From positions 115,707-179,706 of the forward strand of contig NZ_SOAX01000006.1 of assembly GCF_004364635.1 (NCBI RefSeq): DNA of 64,000 nucleotides. The letters run 5' to 3'. The stretch is from Halospina denitrificans (GTDB taxonomy: Bacteria > Pseudomonadota > Gammaproteobacteria > Pseudomonadales > Oleiphilaceae). The position numbers and the translations under genes were made by a program. Every line of letters starts with the position of its first letter. Positions within the stretch are counted from its first letter, which is position 1. Under the pieces are notes generated by a model. That model did no database searches. It was not told where the DNA came from and was given only the letters and a program-made list of their open reading frames with translations. Positions 48,398-56,923 of this stretch are shown in pieces.

Positions 48398-51300
48398 TCA
48401 CTGGCTCACAACCATCACCGCCTGTCCGGCATCAATCTGTTGTCCCTCGTCCCGGGCAATATGCACCACCTTCCCGGCCTCGGGCGCCGTCATCTCAATC
48501 TCCATTTTCATGGACTCCAGAATGGCTACCACCTGGCCCTCCTTCACGGTGTCGCCTTCGCTGACCAGAAGCTGCCAGATACTACCCGCAGTTGGTGAGT
48601 CTACCGGCATACCCTCGGGCAGCTCATCCGCTTCGTGTTCGCCCAGGTCCTGCTGGGATTCGTAATTGATGGCGCCGCTGGCGACCCAGCGCTCCAGTTC
48701 CTCCTCGAACGCCTGGTTCCGGGCTTCGGTGAATCCGCGAATGCTTTCGGCGTTTTCCTCCAGAAATTCCTGGTACTCGTCCAGGTCGAAGGTGGTTTCC
48801 TCGACCTGTAGCGGGAAGTCGCCCTTGGGGTGGTCCCGGCGGATCTGCTGCAGTTCCTCCGAGCTGACCTCATAGAAGCGGATCTGGTCGAAGAAGCGCA
48901 GCAGGTGAGGTTCCGTGAAGTGCCGCGTGCGCCGGTAGCGGTTCCAGACCTGCAGGGTACGGCCCACGAACTGATAGCCCCCAGGTCCTTCCATGCCGTA
49001 GACGCAGAGGTAGGAGCCGCCGATGCCCACGGAGTTCTCCGCCGTCCAGGTGCGTGCCGGGTTGTACTTGGTGGTGACCAGGCGTTGGCGCGGGTCGTAA
49101 GGAGTGGCCACCGGGGCGCCCAGGTAGACGTCGCCCAGGCCCATAACCACGTAGCTGGCCGAGAACAGGATCTCCTTGACGTCGTCGATGCTGTCGAGGC
49201 CGTTGATGCGGCGGATGAATTCCAGGTTGCTGGGGCACCAGGGCGCGTCGCTGCGCACCGACTGCATGTACTTGCGGATGGCCTCGTGGCAGGCCTCATC
49301 GTCCCAGGACAGGGGCAGCCAGACGATGCGCGAGGCGACCTTCTGCTCCTTCTGCTGCTGCAGGTGTTCTTCCGCTTCCTTCAGGGTCCGCAGCAGGCGC
49401 TGGCGGTCCATGACCAGCGGATCAAAGTGGATCTGCAGCGAGCGGATGCCGGGTGTCAGTTCCAGCACGCCGGCCAGGTCCTGTTCCTGGAGCCAGAGCA
49501 TCAGGGCGTGGGCACGGAAGCGCAGGCGCAGGTCCAGCTCAATGGGCCCGTATTCCACCAGCAGGTAGCGGTCGCCGCAGGGGCGATAGGTGACAGCCAC
49601 GCCGGCTTCCTCGGCGGTCAGTGACTGGAGGATAGGCGTGGCCGGGCGCTGCGTTGTGACTGCCGGTGCCTGGTCCTTGAGGGCCGCGATGCTCCGGTTG
49701 CGGGCCTCGGTGAGACGGTCGGCATCCTCCAGGCTGACAGGCTCGAATCGCACAGTGTCACCGGCCTTGAGCTGGCCCAGCTTCCAGAGGTCGGTCTGGA
49801 TGACGGTGGCGGGGCATACGAAGCCACCCAGCGAAGGTCCGTCCGGTCCCAGGATCACCGGCATGTCGCCTGTGAAGTCCACGGTTCCGATGGCGTAGGC
49901 ATTGTCGTGGATGTTGGAGGGGTGCATCCCGGCTTCGCCGCCGTCCCGCCGGGCCCACTCGGGCTTGGGGCCGACCAGGCGGATGCCGGTGCGGTTGGAG
50001 TTGTAGTGGATCTGCCAGTCGGCGCTGAAGAAGGTCTCCATGTCCGCTTCGGTGAAGAACTCCGGCGCGCCATGGGGTCCGTAGGTGCAGCGCAGGGTCC
50101 AGTGGGTGGTGAGGCGGGGCGTCATGTCTTCCGGTAGCGTCCTCGCTTCGGGTGCGTCAGCCTCCGGGTCGAGGTGCAGCACATCACCGGTGCGCAATGC
50201 CCGGCCGCCGTGACCGCCAAATTGACCCAGCGTAAAGGTGCTGCGTGAGCCCAGGTGAGGCTGGCACTGGATGCCTCCGGCGATCGCCAGGTAGGCGCGC
50301 GCACCGTCACCGGTCACCTTGCCCAGCTTCAGGGTCTGGCCTTCCGAGATGGTCACGGTGCGGTTCAGGGGCAGGGCGGCACCGTCCAGCGTGGCGTTCA
50401 GATCCGCGCCGGTCAGCGCGATGGTGGTGGCGCTGTTGAAGCGCAGGGTGGGACCGTTCAGGGTCAGTTCCAGCCCGGCGGCCGCCTCGTCATTGCCCAA
50501 CAGGCGGTTGGCCAGGCGGAAGCTGAGGTTGTCCATGGGTCCGGAGGGTGGAATGCCCACCGGCCAATAGCCGATGCGACCGGGGTAATCCTGCACCGTG
50601 GTCATGGTGCCGCTGGCCATTACGTCGATAGTCGCGGGGCGGTAGCTGAACGCATTCAGGTAGCGAGTTGTCATGCGGCCCTGGGCAAAGACTTCGTCCG
50701 CAAGGATTGCCGATACATAGTCCCGGTTGGTCTCGATCCCCTCGACGATGGTCTGGGCCAGCGTCCTTTCCAGTGCCGCCAGAGCCTGATCCCTGTCGGC
50801 TTCGTGCACGATGATCTTGGCCAGCATGGGGTCGTAGAGGGCGGAGACCTCCAGCCCGGCCTCGATCCAGTGGTCGATACGGCGCCGGCCGCCATCCGCC
50901 TCCGGGAATTCGACATGGGTCAGAAGCCCGGCACAGGGCTGGAAATCCTTGTTCGGGTCTTCCGCGTAGAGGCGTGCCTGGATGGCGTGGCCGGTCGGTG
51001 CCAGGTCGGCGGCAAGCTGCTCGATGTCACCCAGCTCCCCGGCGGCCAGCTTCACCATCCACTCCACCAGATCCACGCCATAGACCTGTTCAGTCACCCC
51101 ATGCTCCACCTGCAGCCGCGTATTCATCTCCAGGAAATAGAAGCGATTAGTGTCCTGGTCCATGATGAATTCGACAGTTCCGGCATTGCGGTAGTTCACT
51201 GCAGAGACCAGGCGTGGAGCGGTTTCGTGCAGAGTGCTGCGCACTTCCTCGGGCAGGTTCGGGGCCGGGGCTTCCTCCAACACTTTCTGGTGGCGACGCT

Positions 51301-51991
51301 GGGCTGAACAGTCCCGTTCGCCAAGAGCCACGGCCTTGCCGTTGCCATCACCGAATACCTGAACCTCGATGTGGCGGGCATTCTCGATGTACTTTTCCAG
51401 AAAGACGCTGTCATTGGCGAAGTTGTTGGCGCTCAGACGACGTACGCTGTCCCAGGCCTTGTCGAGCGTCTCGCTGTCATGGCAGATCTGCATCCCAATG
51501 CCGCCACCACCGGCGGAGCTCTTGAGCATGACGGGATAGCCGACTTCGTCGGCAGCCTTGAGGGCGCTGGCCTTGTCTTCCAGCAGGCCGGTTCCGGGGA
51601 GCAGGGGGACCTCGGCCTTTTCGGCGATTTCACGGGCGGTGTGCTTGAGGCCGAATTCGGTCATCTGGTGCGGGCGTGGGCCGATAAAGGCGACACCCGC
51701 AGCTTCGCAGCGTTCGACGAAGTCGGGGTTTTCACTGAGGAAGCCGTAGCCGGGATGGACGGCGTCGATGTTGGCGTCTTCGATGATGCGGAAGAGTTTG
51801 TCCTGGTTCAGGTAGGTGTCGGTGGCGGAGCCGTCACCCAGGGACCAGGCTTCGTCGGCTTCGCGCACATGCAGGGAGTCGGCGTCGGCTTCCGCGTAAA
51901 CGGCGACGCTGGTGATGCCCAGCTCGCGCAGTGTGCGTGTGATGCGGCGGGAGATGGCGCCGCGGTTGGCGATGAGTACCTTGTTGAACAT
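48398..51991 (-). CDS. Guanidine carboxylase (annotated family: urea carboxylase)
   Basis: A 1197-residue biotin enzyme. It has an N-terminal biotin carboxylase domain (about 1-450, with the SSAGGGGIGMQ ATP loop and EMNTRLQVEHGVTE). The carboxyltransferase part is made of AHS2/KipA-like (about 455-780) and AHS1/KipI-like (about 820-1000) domains, followed by a linker. The C-terminal biotin domain has ESMKME, with the biotinyl Lys near 1162. The family carboxylates urea or guanidine with ATP and bicarbonate. The guanidine-I riboswitch and DUF1989 genes upstream argue for guanidine. It is separated from cgdB by hairpins H4 and H5. The start has GTGAGG 7 bases upstream. Confidence 0.88.
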   Translation of the reverse strand: MFNKVLIANRGAISRRITRTLRELGITSVAVYAEADADSLHVREADEAWSLGDGSATDTYLNQDKLFRIIEDANIDAVHPGYGFLSENPDFVERCEAAGVAFIGPRPHQMTEFGLKHTAREIAEKAEVPLLPGTGLLEDKASALKAADEVGYPVMLKSSAGGGGIGMQICHDSETLDKAWDSVRRLSANNFANDSVFLEKYIENARHIEVQVFGDGNGKAVALGERDCSAQRRHQKVLEEAPAPNLPEEVRSTLHETAPRLVSAVNYRNAGTVEFIMDQDTNRFYFLEMNTRLQVEHGVTEQVYGVDLVEWMVKLAAGELGDIEQLAADLAPTGHAIQARLYAEDPNKDFQPCAGLLTHVEFPEADGGRRRIDHWIEAGLEVSALYDPMLAKIIVHEADRDQALAALERTLAQTIVEGIETNRDYVSAILADEVFAQGRMTTRYLNAFSYRPATIDVMASGTMTTVQDYPGRIGYWPVGIPPSGPMDNLSFRLANRLLGNDEAAAGLELTLNGPTLRFNSATTIALTGADLNATLDGAALPLNRTVTISEGQTLKLGKVTGDGARAYLAIAGGIQCQPHLGSRSTFTLGQFGGHGGRALRTGDVLHLDPEADAPEARTLPEDMTPRLTTHWTLRCTYGPHGAPEFFTEADMETFFSADWQIHYNSNRTGIRLVGPKPEWARRDGGEAGMHPSNIHDNAYAIGTVDFTGDMPVILGPDGPSLGGFVCPATVIQTDLWKLGQLKAGDTVRFEPVSLEDADRLTEARNRSIAALKDQAPAVTTQRPATPILQSLTAEEAGVAVTYRPCGDRYLLVEYGPIELDLRLRFRAHALMLWLQEQDLAGVLELTPGIRSLQIHFDPLVMDRQRLLRTLKEAEEHLQQQKEQKVASRIVWLPLSWDDEACHEAIRKYMQSVRSDAPWCPSNLEFIRRINGLDSIDDVKEILFSASYVVMGLGDVYLGAPVATPYDPRQRLVTTKYNPARTWTAENSVGIGGSYLCVYGMEGPGGYQFVGRTLQVWNRYRRTRHFTEPHLLRFFDQIRFYEVSSEELQQIRRDHPKGDFPLQVEETTFDLDEYQEFLEENAESIRGFTEARNQAFEEELERWVASGAINYESQQDLGEHEADELPEGMPVDSPTAGSIWQLLVSEGDTVKEGQVVAILESMKMEIEMTAPEAGKVVHIARDEGQQIDAGQAVMVVSQ

Positions 51992-52088
51992 GGCTTTGCC
52001 TCACTTCCGCGGGTCGTCCCGCCTGTTTGGTTCCTTCACCTTCTGAGGCCGTCCTCTGGGTGAGCTGTGTTGGTTGTGCTATCCAGAC

Positions 52089-52211
52089 GGCTGCTGCCGG
52101 GGCACGGGGATTCCCTCCGGGAACCGCTGTAAACCCATCCCTGGGAGCTACACGGCCGCTTTCCATGCGGCCGAGTTTCCCTCCGGGAATCCCCGTGCCC
52201 CGGCAGCAGCC
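52089..52211. repeat. Long hairpin repeat H4 (second core subtype)
   Basis: Bases 52089-52115 and 52185-52211 are perfect 27-bp inverted repeats. The loop side of each arm adds TCCGGGA/CTCC sequence that is itself nearly palindromic. On the minus strand the core has an inner hairpin CGGCCGC-ATGGAAA-GCGGCCG, followed by CTCCCAGGGATGGGTTTACAG. This resembles but is distinct from the H1/H2/H3/H5 core (CAGGGACGTATTCACAG). It is therefore a second subtype of the same architecture. Confidence 0.82.
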
Positions 52212-52275
52212 TGATTTGGAGTAGGCCTGCTGATTTCTGTTAGTTAGACTTCTTTGCGTCTTCCCCGATGTTCAG

Positions 52276-52386
52276 GGGCGAGGCTTGGGAGGCCTTACCG
52301 GGAATGTCTGGAGCCATGGATGGCGGAAGCAAGCGTACACGGACGTATTCACAGCGTTTCCCGGTAAGGCCTCCCAAGCCTCGCCC
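52276..52386. repeat. Long hairpin repeat H5
   Basis: Bases 52276-52304 and 52358-52386 are perfect 29-bp inverted repeats around a 53-base loop (52305-52357). The loop has the H2/H3-type core (GGAGCCATGGATGGCGGAAG, then GTACACGGACGTATTCACAG). It lies 64 bases after H4 and 19 bases from the end of cgdB. The arms share only the innermost CCGGGAA with the other members. Confidence 0.85.
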
Positions 52387-52405
52387 TGCACCTAACCTCC
52401 AGTCT

Positions 52406-53047
52406 TTAACTGTCCCAGACGGCAATCTCCAATGGTGTTGGATCGAAGCCACTGCAGGGATTGTTCAGTTGGGGGCAGTTGGAGATGAGGACGATCACAT
52501 CCATCAGTGCCTTCATTTCCACATACTTGCCCGGGCCGGAGATGCCGTCGGCGAAGCTGAGTCCGCCTTCCGGGGTAATGGGCACATTCATGAAGAAGTT
52601 GATGTTGTGGGCGATGTCGCGCTTGGTCACCCCGAAGTGCTCGTTCTCCTGGATGGCGTTCATCCAGTTGTCGCGGCACGAGTGCATGCAGCGGCGGTCG
52701 TGGGCGTAGCGGATGGTGTTGCTCTCCGAGGAGCAGGCGCCGCCCAGGGTGTCGTGTCGGCCGCAGGTGTCGGCGATGATTTCGAGCATCGGGTTGTTGC
52801 GGTTGGAGCGCAGCACGCTTCCGGTGCCCAGGTAGACGTTGCCCTGTTCGCGCACGGTGTCGTTGGCGCTGTAGCGTTCGGCCGGGTCGGTTGCGCTGTA
52901 GAAGAGGGTGTCGGCGGCTTCGTTGCCGTCCACGTCCACAATGCGCACGGTCTCGCCGGCCTTGACGGTGCGCATGAAGTAGTCGCCGGCGCCGATGCGC
53001 TGGCTGTAGCGGGCGTCATTCAGCTTGCGGTGGCTTTCGGTAAGCAT
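52406..53047 (-). CDS. cgdB: Carboxyguanidine deiminase subunit (DUF1989, UAAP2 type)
   Basis: A 213-residue DUF1989 protein, formerly urea-carboxylase-associated protein 2. Conserved residues are the [29 protein letters not shown] block, [27 protein letters not shown] with several Cys/His residues, and [16 protein letters not shown]. With its partner it converts carboxyguanidine to allophanate and ammonia. It starts within the stop of the upstream DUF1989 gene (TGATG). The A/B symbol follows gene order and was not checked. Confidence 0.85.
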   Translation of the reverse strand: MLTESHRKLNDARYSQRIGAGDYFMRTVKAGETVRIVDVDGNEAADTLFYSATDPAERYSANDTVREQGNVYLGTGSVLRSNRNNPMLEIIADTCGRHDTLGGACSSESNTIRYAHDRRCMHSCRDNWMNAIQENEHFGVTKRDIAHNINFFMNVPITPEGGLSFADGISGPGKYVEMKALMDVIVLISNCPQLNNPCSGFDPTPLEIAVWDS

Positions 53048-53793
53048 CAGGCACCTCCTGCGTTTTCAAACAGTACGGGGTCGTCCAGGTAATAGAGCCG
53101 GGTGTTCTCCAGGGCGCGGCGACTGGTGGCGTGGGCGTTGAGGCACTCATCGTCCGCCGTGACCGGGTCGGTCTTGAGGAATTCCACCTGGATTGGCTTT
53201 TTCGGGTAGTTCTTTGCGGGGTTCAGCGGATGCGGGCTGGTGGTGAGGATGACCAGGGCGTCCATGTCGAAGCGCAGGGTGACGCTGGCGCCGGGGCGGT
53301 TGTGGCTGTCCACGTAGCGCATGGTGCCATCCTCGTCGGTCTCCACCCGGCTGAAGAGGTTGAGGTTGGCGTGGAGGTCACGCTCGCCCAGGCCGTACTT
53401 GGCCAGTTCCGTCAGGAAGCTTTCCTCGCCGCTGAGGCACCACTCGTTCATGTACTCCTGGAAGGTCCAGCGGCCGAAGCGTTCGAAGCAGGCGCGGCGG
53501 GTCAGCGTGCCGGAGGCGGAGTCGTGGCCGCCGAAATCGTCCTGGATGATCGAGGCCAGGCACCGGCCCATGTCTGAGTACAGGCAGTTGCCCTGGGTGA
53601 GCCGGAAGGTCTGCTGGGCTTTCATGGTGTCCGGGGCGTTGTAGCGTTCCAGGAGAAGCTCGGGATTGAAGATGAGCATGCCCAGGTTGCCGCCGCCTTC
53701 GACGTCAGTCAGGCGTAGGGCCCGGTTGCGACGCATCCGGAAGGACCAGTGATGGCCTCTGGGGACGGTGTATTCATAAAGGGGTTGGGTCAT
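53047..53793 (-). CDS. cgdA: Carboxyguanidine deiminase subunit (DUF1989, UAAP1 type)
   Basis: A 248-residue DUF1989 protein, formerly urea-carboxylase-associated protein 1. It shares the layout of its partner: [21 protein letters not shown], then [20 protein letters not shown] and [16 protein letters not shown]. It forms the heteromeric deiminase acting between guanidine carboxylase and allophanate hydrolase. Its ribosome site GGGAGG is strong. It lies 20 bases after the ABC ATPase gene and is coupled to the second subunit by a one-base overlap. Confidence 0.85.
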   Translation of the reverse strand: MTQPLYEYTVPRGHHWSFRMRRNRALRLTDVEGGGNLGMLIFNPELLLERYNAPDTMKAQQTFRLTQGNCLYSDMGRCLASIIQDDFGGHDSASGTLTRRACFERFGRWTFQEYMNEWCLSGEESFLTELAKYGLGERDLHANLNLFSRVETDEDGTMRYVDSHNRPGASVTLRFDMDALVILTTSPHPLNPAKNYPKKPIQVEFLKTDPVTADDECLNAHATSRRALENTRLYYLDDPVLFENAGGA

Positions 53794-53813
53794 GATTGCC
53801 TCCCGTTGTCGTG

Positions 53814-54596
53814 TCAGCCGATGGCCCGCGCAGTCGTGTCGAGCCGCGAGCTGATGGATTCGTAGGTTTTCTGGTCTTCCCGGCCCACGGGCAGGTCGAA
53901 GGTGATCCGGGCGCCATAGGCCTGCGGGGCCTGGGGGTCGAGCCGGTCCTTGTCCAGGACCCAGAGCCGGGTGCCCAGGAAGAAGCCTTCCTCAATATCG
54001 TGGGTGATCATGAAGACGGTCAGGTTCTGTTCCTTCCAGAGCCTCAGGACGAGTTCATGCATGTCCTTGCGGATGCCGGGGTCCAGGGCGCCAAAGGGCT
54101 CATCCAGCAGCAGTATGCGCGGGCGCTTGATCAGGGCCTGGGCAATGGCCAGGCGCTGCTGCATGCCCCCGGAGAGTTCGTGGGGGTACTTGTCCAGGGC
54201 GTGGCCCAGGCCCACTTCTTCCAGCATGGCGATGGCGTCATCACGCAGTTTCCGGCGTCGGTTCCCGAACACGCGCCCGAGCCAGCGGCTGGCTTCCAGC
54301 TCGCCGGCCAGCATCACGTTGCCTACCGCGTCCAGGTGGGGCATTACCGAGTAACGCTGGAACACGATCCCCCGGGTTTCGTCGGGTTCCCCGGGTATGG
54401 GCTCGCCATCGAGCAGCAGCTCGCCGCGGGTAGGGTCCTCGATGCCGAGCATCAGCTTCAGGAAGGTGGTCTTGCCGCAACCGGAGGCGCCCACCACGGT
54501 GACGAACTCGCGTGCTTCCACCTTGGCATTGAGGCGTTCGAGCACCACGTCGTTGCCGTACTCTTTCCAGAGGTTTTTCAGTTCAATCATGGCCAT
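53814..54596 (-). CDS. ABC transporter ATP-binding protein (guanidine-linked)
   Basis: A 260-residue nitrate/taurine-type ATPase. Walker A is GASGCGKTT, the Q-loop FQRYSV, the signature LSGGMQQRLA, Walker B ILLLDEPFGALD and the H-loop MITHD. It energises the permease encoded directly upstream (18 bases). The ATG at 54596 has GGAG 8 bases upstream. Given the riboswitch control, the imported substrate is likely guanidine or a guanidine compound. Confidence 0.92.
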   Translation of the reverse strand: MAMIELKNLWKEYGNDVVLERLNAKVEAREFVTVVGASGCGKTTFLKLMLGIEDPTRGELLLDGEPIPGEPDETRGIVFQRYSVMPHLDAVGNVMLAGELEASRWLGRVFGNRRRKLRDDAIAMLEEVGLGHALDKYPHELSGGMQQRLAIAQALIKRPRILLLDEPFGALDPGIRKDMHELVLRLWKEQNLTVFMITHDIEEGFFLGTRLWVLDKDRLDPQAPQAYGARITFDLPVGREDQKTYESISSRLDTTARAIG

Positions 54597-54614
54597 GGCT
54601 CAGTCTCCGGCAGT

Positions 54615-55430
54615 TCATGAGCTGGCGTGGAACCAGGGGTAACGCCACCTGGAGATGCGCGCGAGCAGGAAGTCGATCATCAGTGCCAGCAGGGTGATCC
54701 ACATTACATAGGGCAGGATCACGTCCATTGAGAGGTAGCGCCGTACCAGAAAGATCCGGTATCCGAGCCCTTCGGTGGCGGCAATGGCCTCGGCGGCGAT
54801 CAGGAAGATCCATGCCGTTCCCAGCGCCAGCCGTGTGGTAGCCAGCAGGCGCGGCATGATCTGGGGCAGGGCGAGTCGCGTCACGATCTGCCAGGTATTC
54901 GCCCCAAGGGTCTGCATCTTGATGATCTGCTCTTCCGGAATCTCCAGGGTGCGCTGTTGCAGGTCGCGGATGAGAAAGGGCGTGATGCCCACGATGATGA
55001 GCATGACCTTGGCCAGCTCTTCCAGCCCGAAAATGATGAACAGGATGGGGAGTATGGCCATGGGCGGCACCAGCGAAACCCCGACGATTAGCGGCGACAG
55101 CGTGGCGCGGATGTAGGGGATGGCGCCGTTGGCAATCCCGAATATCAGCCCTATGAGCGCGGATACGCCTACACCGATCCCAATTCGTTGCAGGCTGGCA
55201 AGCGTATCCTGGAGCATCAGGTATTCGCCGGTGCGCTTACTGGGTTCAAACGCCATGCGCTGGATCGCATCGCCCATCTGCATCAGCGATGGCAGAAGGG
55301 GATCATTGGGATTTTCCGCCAGCCGTGCATTGGAGGCGGCCACATACAGGATCAGTAGCAGAACGAAAGGCAGAATGCCCAGGACCCATCGGCCATACTG
55401 ATTCGGGTGGCGATTGATGAACTTCTTCAT
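54615..55430 (-). CDS. ABC transporter permease (guanidine-linked)
   Basis: A 271-residue inner-membrane permease of the SsuC/TauC/NrtB class. It has six hydrophobic helices and the EAA loop near residue 170 (IKMQTLGANTWQIVTRLALPQIMPRLLATTR region). It works with the ATPase and the periplasmic binding protein of the same operon. It starts 74 bases after the binding-protein stop. Confidence 0.92.
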   Translation of the reverse strand: MKKFINRHPNQYGRWVLGILPFVLLLILYVAASNARLAENPNDPLLPSLMQMGDAIQRMAFEPSKRTGEYLMLQDTLASLQRIGIGVGVSALIGLIFGIANGAIPYIRATLSPLIVGVSLVPPMAILPILFIIFGLEELAKVMLIIVGITPFLIRDLQQRTLEIPEEQIIKMQTLGANTWQIVTRLALPQIMPRLLATTRLALGTAWIFLIAAEAIAATEGLGYRIFLVRRYLSMDVILPYVMWITLLALMIDFLLARISRWRYPWFHASS

Positions 55431-55504
55431 GGGCTCGCACCATTGCCGGGTGAGAACAGGGCTGGCTCCGCGGGGGAGCCAGCACGAGGCATCGCATCAG
55501 GACG

Positions 55505-56560
55505 CTAGAGCTCGCCGTCCGCGGCCTGCTGCATGAACTCGGAGGTGAAGCGCAGGTTCACGTTCTGCTCATTGCCGTAAGTGCCCGCGGGGGTCTCGAT
55601 ACCGATCACATCCGGCCGGGGTGCGCCTTCGCCAAGCAGGCCATGCTTGAACGAGAACTCGGCAACCCGCTGCATGGTATCGAGCAGCTTGTCGCTGCGG
55701 GTGAACTCAACCGCTTCCGAGGCCTCGTAGAACATGCGTGTGTTCGCGAGCTGTGACTCGTAACCCTCACGATCCGTCCCGGCTGCGTCGCCCATGTGTG
55801 CACGGGCCTCTTTTGCGGGGTCGTCGCTGCCGTTCATGGTGGCCATGATCTCGTACCAGGCACCGGTGAGGGCCTTGCCGAACTTCGGGTTCTGCTCAAG
55901 GGTCTCGGTGTTGACGACCATCAGGTCAATGATTTCGCCGGGAATCTGGGACGAGTCGAACACCAGGTTGGCGTTGGGCTGTTCCAGTACGCTGCTGAGC
56001 AGCGGGTTCCAGGTGACGACAGTGTCAACGTCCGACGAGGCGAAGGCGGAGACCAGGTCAGAATCGGAAGTGTTGACCACGGTGATGTCGCGTTCGGTGA
56101 GGCCGACTGTTTCCAGGCCGCGAGCCAGCAGGTAGTGGGAAACGGACAGTTCAACCAGGTTGACCCGGTTACCCTCGATCTCGGCAAGCTCGTCCTCGTC
56201 CTTCATCACGACGCCGTCGTTGCCGTTGGAGAAATCACCCACGATCAGGGCCGTGCTGTCGACGCCACCGGAGGCCGGAATGGTGAGTGCATCCATGTTG
56301 GTCATGGTGCAGCCATCAAAGCGGCCGGACGTGTACTGGTTGATCGACTCGATATAGTTGTTGATCTGGACAACGTCGATCTCGATGTCGTACTTGTCGG
56401 CCCATTTATCGACAATGCCCTCGGCGTCGCCATAGTCCCAGGGCATCCAGCCGACGTAGATGGACCAGCAGACGCTGAATTCATCCTTGGCAAGGGCGGT
56501 GCCGGGCAGCATGGCGCCGGCAAGAAGAAGGGGGATTAATGTGCGTTTTTTCAGTAGCAT
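55505..56560 (-). CDS. Periplasmic substrate-binding protein (guanidine-linked ABC importer)
   Basis: A 351-residue NitT/TauT-class binding protein. The signal peptide is MLLKKRTLIPLLLAGAMLPG with cleavage after TALA. Mature domains show CWSIYVGWMPWDY and YTSGRFDGCTMTNMDALTIPA. Family members bind small nitrogen or sulfur compounds. As the first gene after the guanidine-I riboswitch it should bind guanidine or a related compound. An AGGAGG site lies 6 bases before the ATG. Confidence 0.92.
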   Translation of the reverse strand: MLLKKRTLIPLLLAGAMLPGTALAKDEFSVCWSIYVGWMPWDYGDAEGIVDKWADKYDIEIDVVQINNYIESINQYTSGRFDGCTMTNMDALTIPASGGVDSTALIVGDFSNGNDGVVMKDEDELAEIEGNRVNLVELSVSHYLLARGLETVGLTERDITVVNTSDSDLVSAFASSDVDTVVTWNPLLSSVLEQPNANLVFDSSQIPGEIIDLMVVNTETLEQNPKFGKALTGAWYEIMATMNGSDDPAKEARAHMGDAAGTDREGYESQLANTRMFYEASEAVEFTRSDKLLDTMQRVAEFSFKHGLLGEGAPRPDVIGIETPAGTYGNEQNVNLRFTSEFMQQAADGEL

Positions 56561-56611
56561 GTCGAGCCTCCTGACGGTGGAATTAGGGAGGAATCAGATG
56601 GCTGTTCAGCC

Positions 56612-56706
56612 TGTCTCCTCCCGGGCTTTTGTCCCGCCGTGTAACCTTCAGAAGGTCGACCGCTCTCGGACCAGACGCCACCTCGGTGTGGCCGGAACCC
56701 TAGCTG
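56612..56706 (-). ncRNA. Guanidine-I (ykkC) riboswitch
   Basis: On the minus strand three blocks of the ykkC consensus occur in order: CTAGGGTTCCGG (56703-56692), TCTGGTCCGAGAG (56675-56663) and ACGGCGGGACAAAAGCCCGG (56640-56621), followed by GAGGA. The intervening sequences can form the P1a/P1b stems. The aptamer binds free guanidine and normally switches on downstream genes. It ends about 50 bases before the binding-protein gene. The match to the consensus is by recognition; no covariance model was run. Confidence 0.93.
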
Positions 56707-56777
56707 TCCATTTCCAGATTGTGTGGAACGGGCCGGGCAGGGACGCTGCTCAGCCATCTGATTCCTGTTTGTGTAGG

Positions 56778-56793
56778 AGCAATCACAGTGCCA
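56778..56793 (-). promoter_or_regulatory. Sigma-54 (-24/-12) promoter of the guanidine operon
   Basis: TGGCAC (56793-56788), five bases, then TTGCT (56782-56778) match the RpoN consensus TGGCAC-N5-TTGCW exactly. Start of transcription would be near 56767, about 60 bases before the riboswitch. Sigma-54 control indicates activation by an enhancer-binding protein such as NtrC. Confidence 0.85.
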
Positions 56794-56858
56794 TGTTGTG
56801 AAAAGCTATATAAAACAACGATTTCCTGGGATATAAAGGGTTCTTCGTTTATCCGTTT

Positions 56859-56875
56859 TGCACCGGTTTGGCGCA
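56859..56875 (-). promoter_or_regulatory. NtrC-like enhancer site
   Basis: TGCGCC-AAACC-GGTGCA (minus strand, 56875-56859) matches the NtrC dyad TGCACC-N5-GGTGCA at all but one base. Its centre is about 100 bases upstream of the predicted transcription start, the usual distance for an NtrC enhancer. Confidence 0.7.
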
Positions 56876-56923
56876 GTCTGTGAGCCAGTGCCTTGAATCG
56901 GTGCGGCTGATGCCCCGGGCGTT

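Larger units (their letters stand above)
51992..52405. other. Gap in the guanidine operon holding two hairpin repeats
   Basis: This 414-base stretch between the carboxylase and cgdB genes holds hairpins H4 (52089-52211) and H5 (52276-52386). Beyond these I see no gene, no sigma-54 site and no second riboswitch. Any ORF crossing it is created by the palindromes. Confidence 0.75.
56561..56923 (-). other. 363-base regulatory region of the guanidine operon
   Basis: It holds, in transcription order, an NtrC-like site (56875-56859), a sigma-54 promoter (56793-56778), a guanidine-I riboswitch (56706-56612), a complementary UCCUCCC segment (56592-56586) and the AGGAGG ribosome site. No gene is encoded here. 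Confidence 0.85.

Noticed and set aside
52268..53092. 274-codon plus-strand frame antisense to cgdB
   Set aside because: It starts inside hairpin H5 and runs opposite to a well-supported gene; the protein has no recognisable domain and low-complexity Val/Gly/Ala content.
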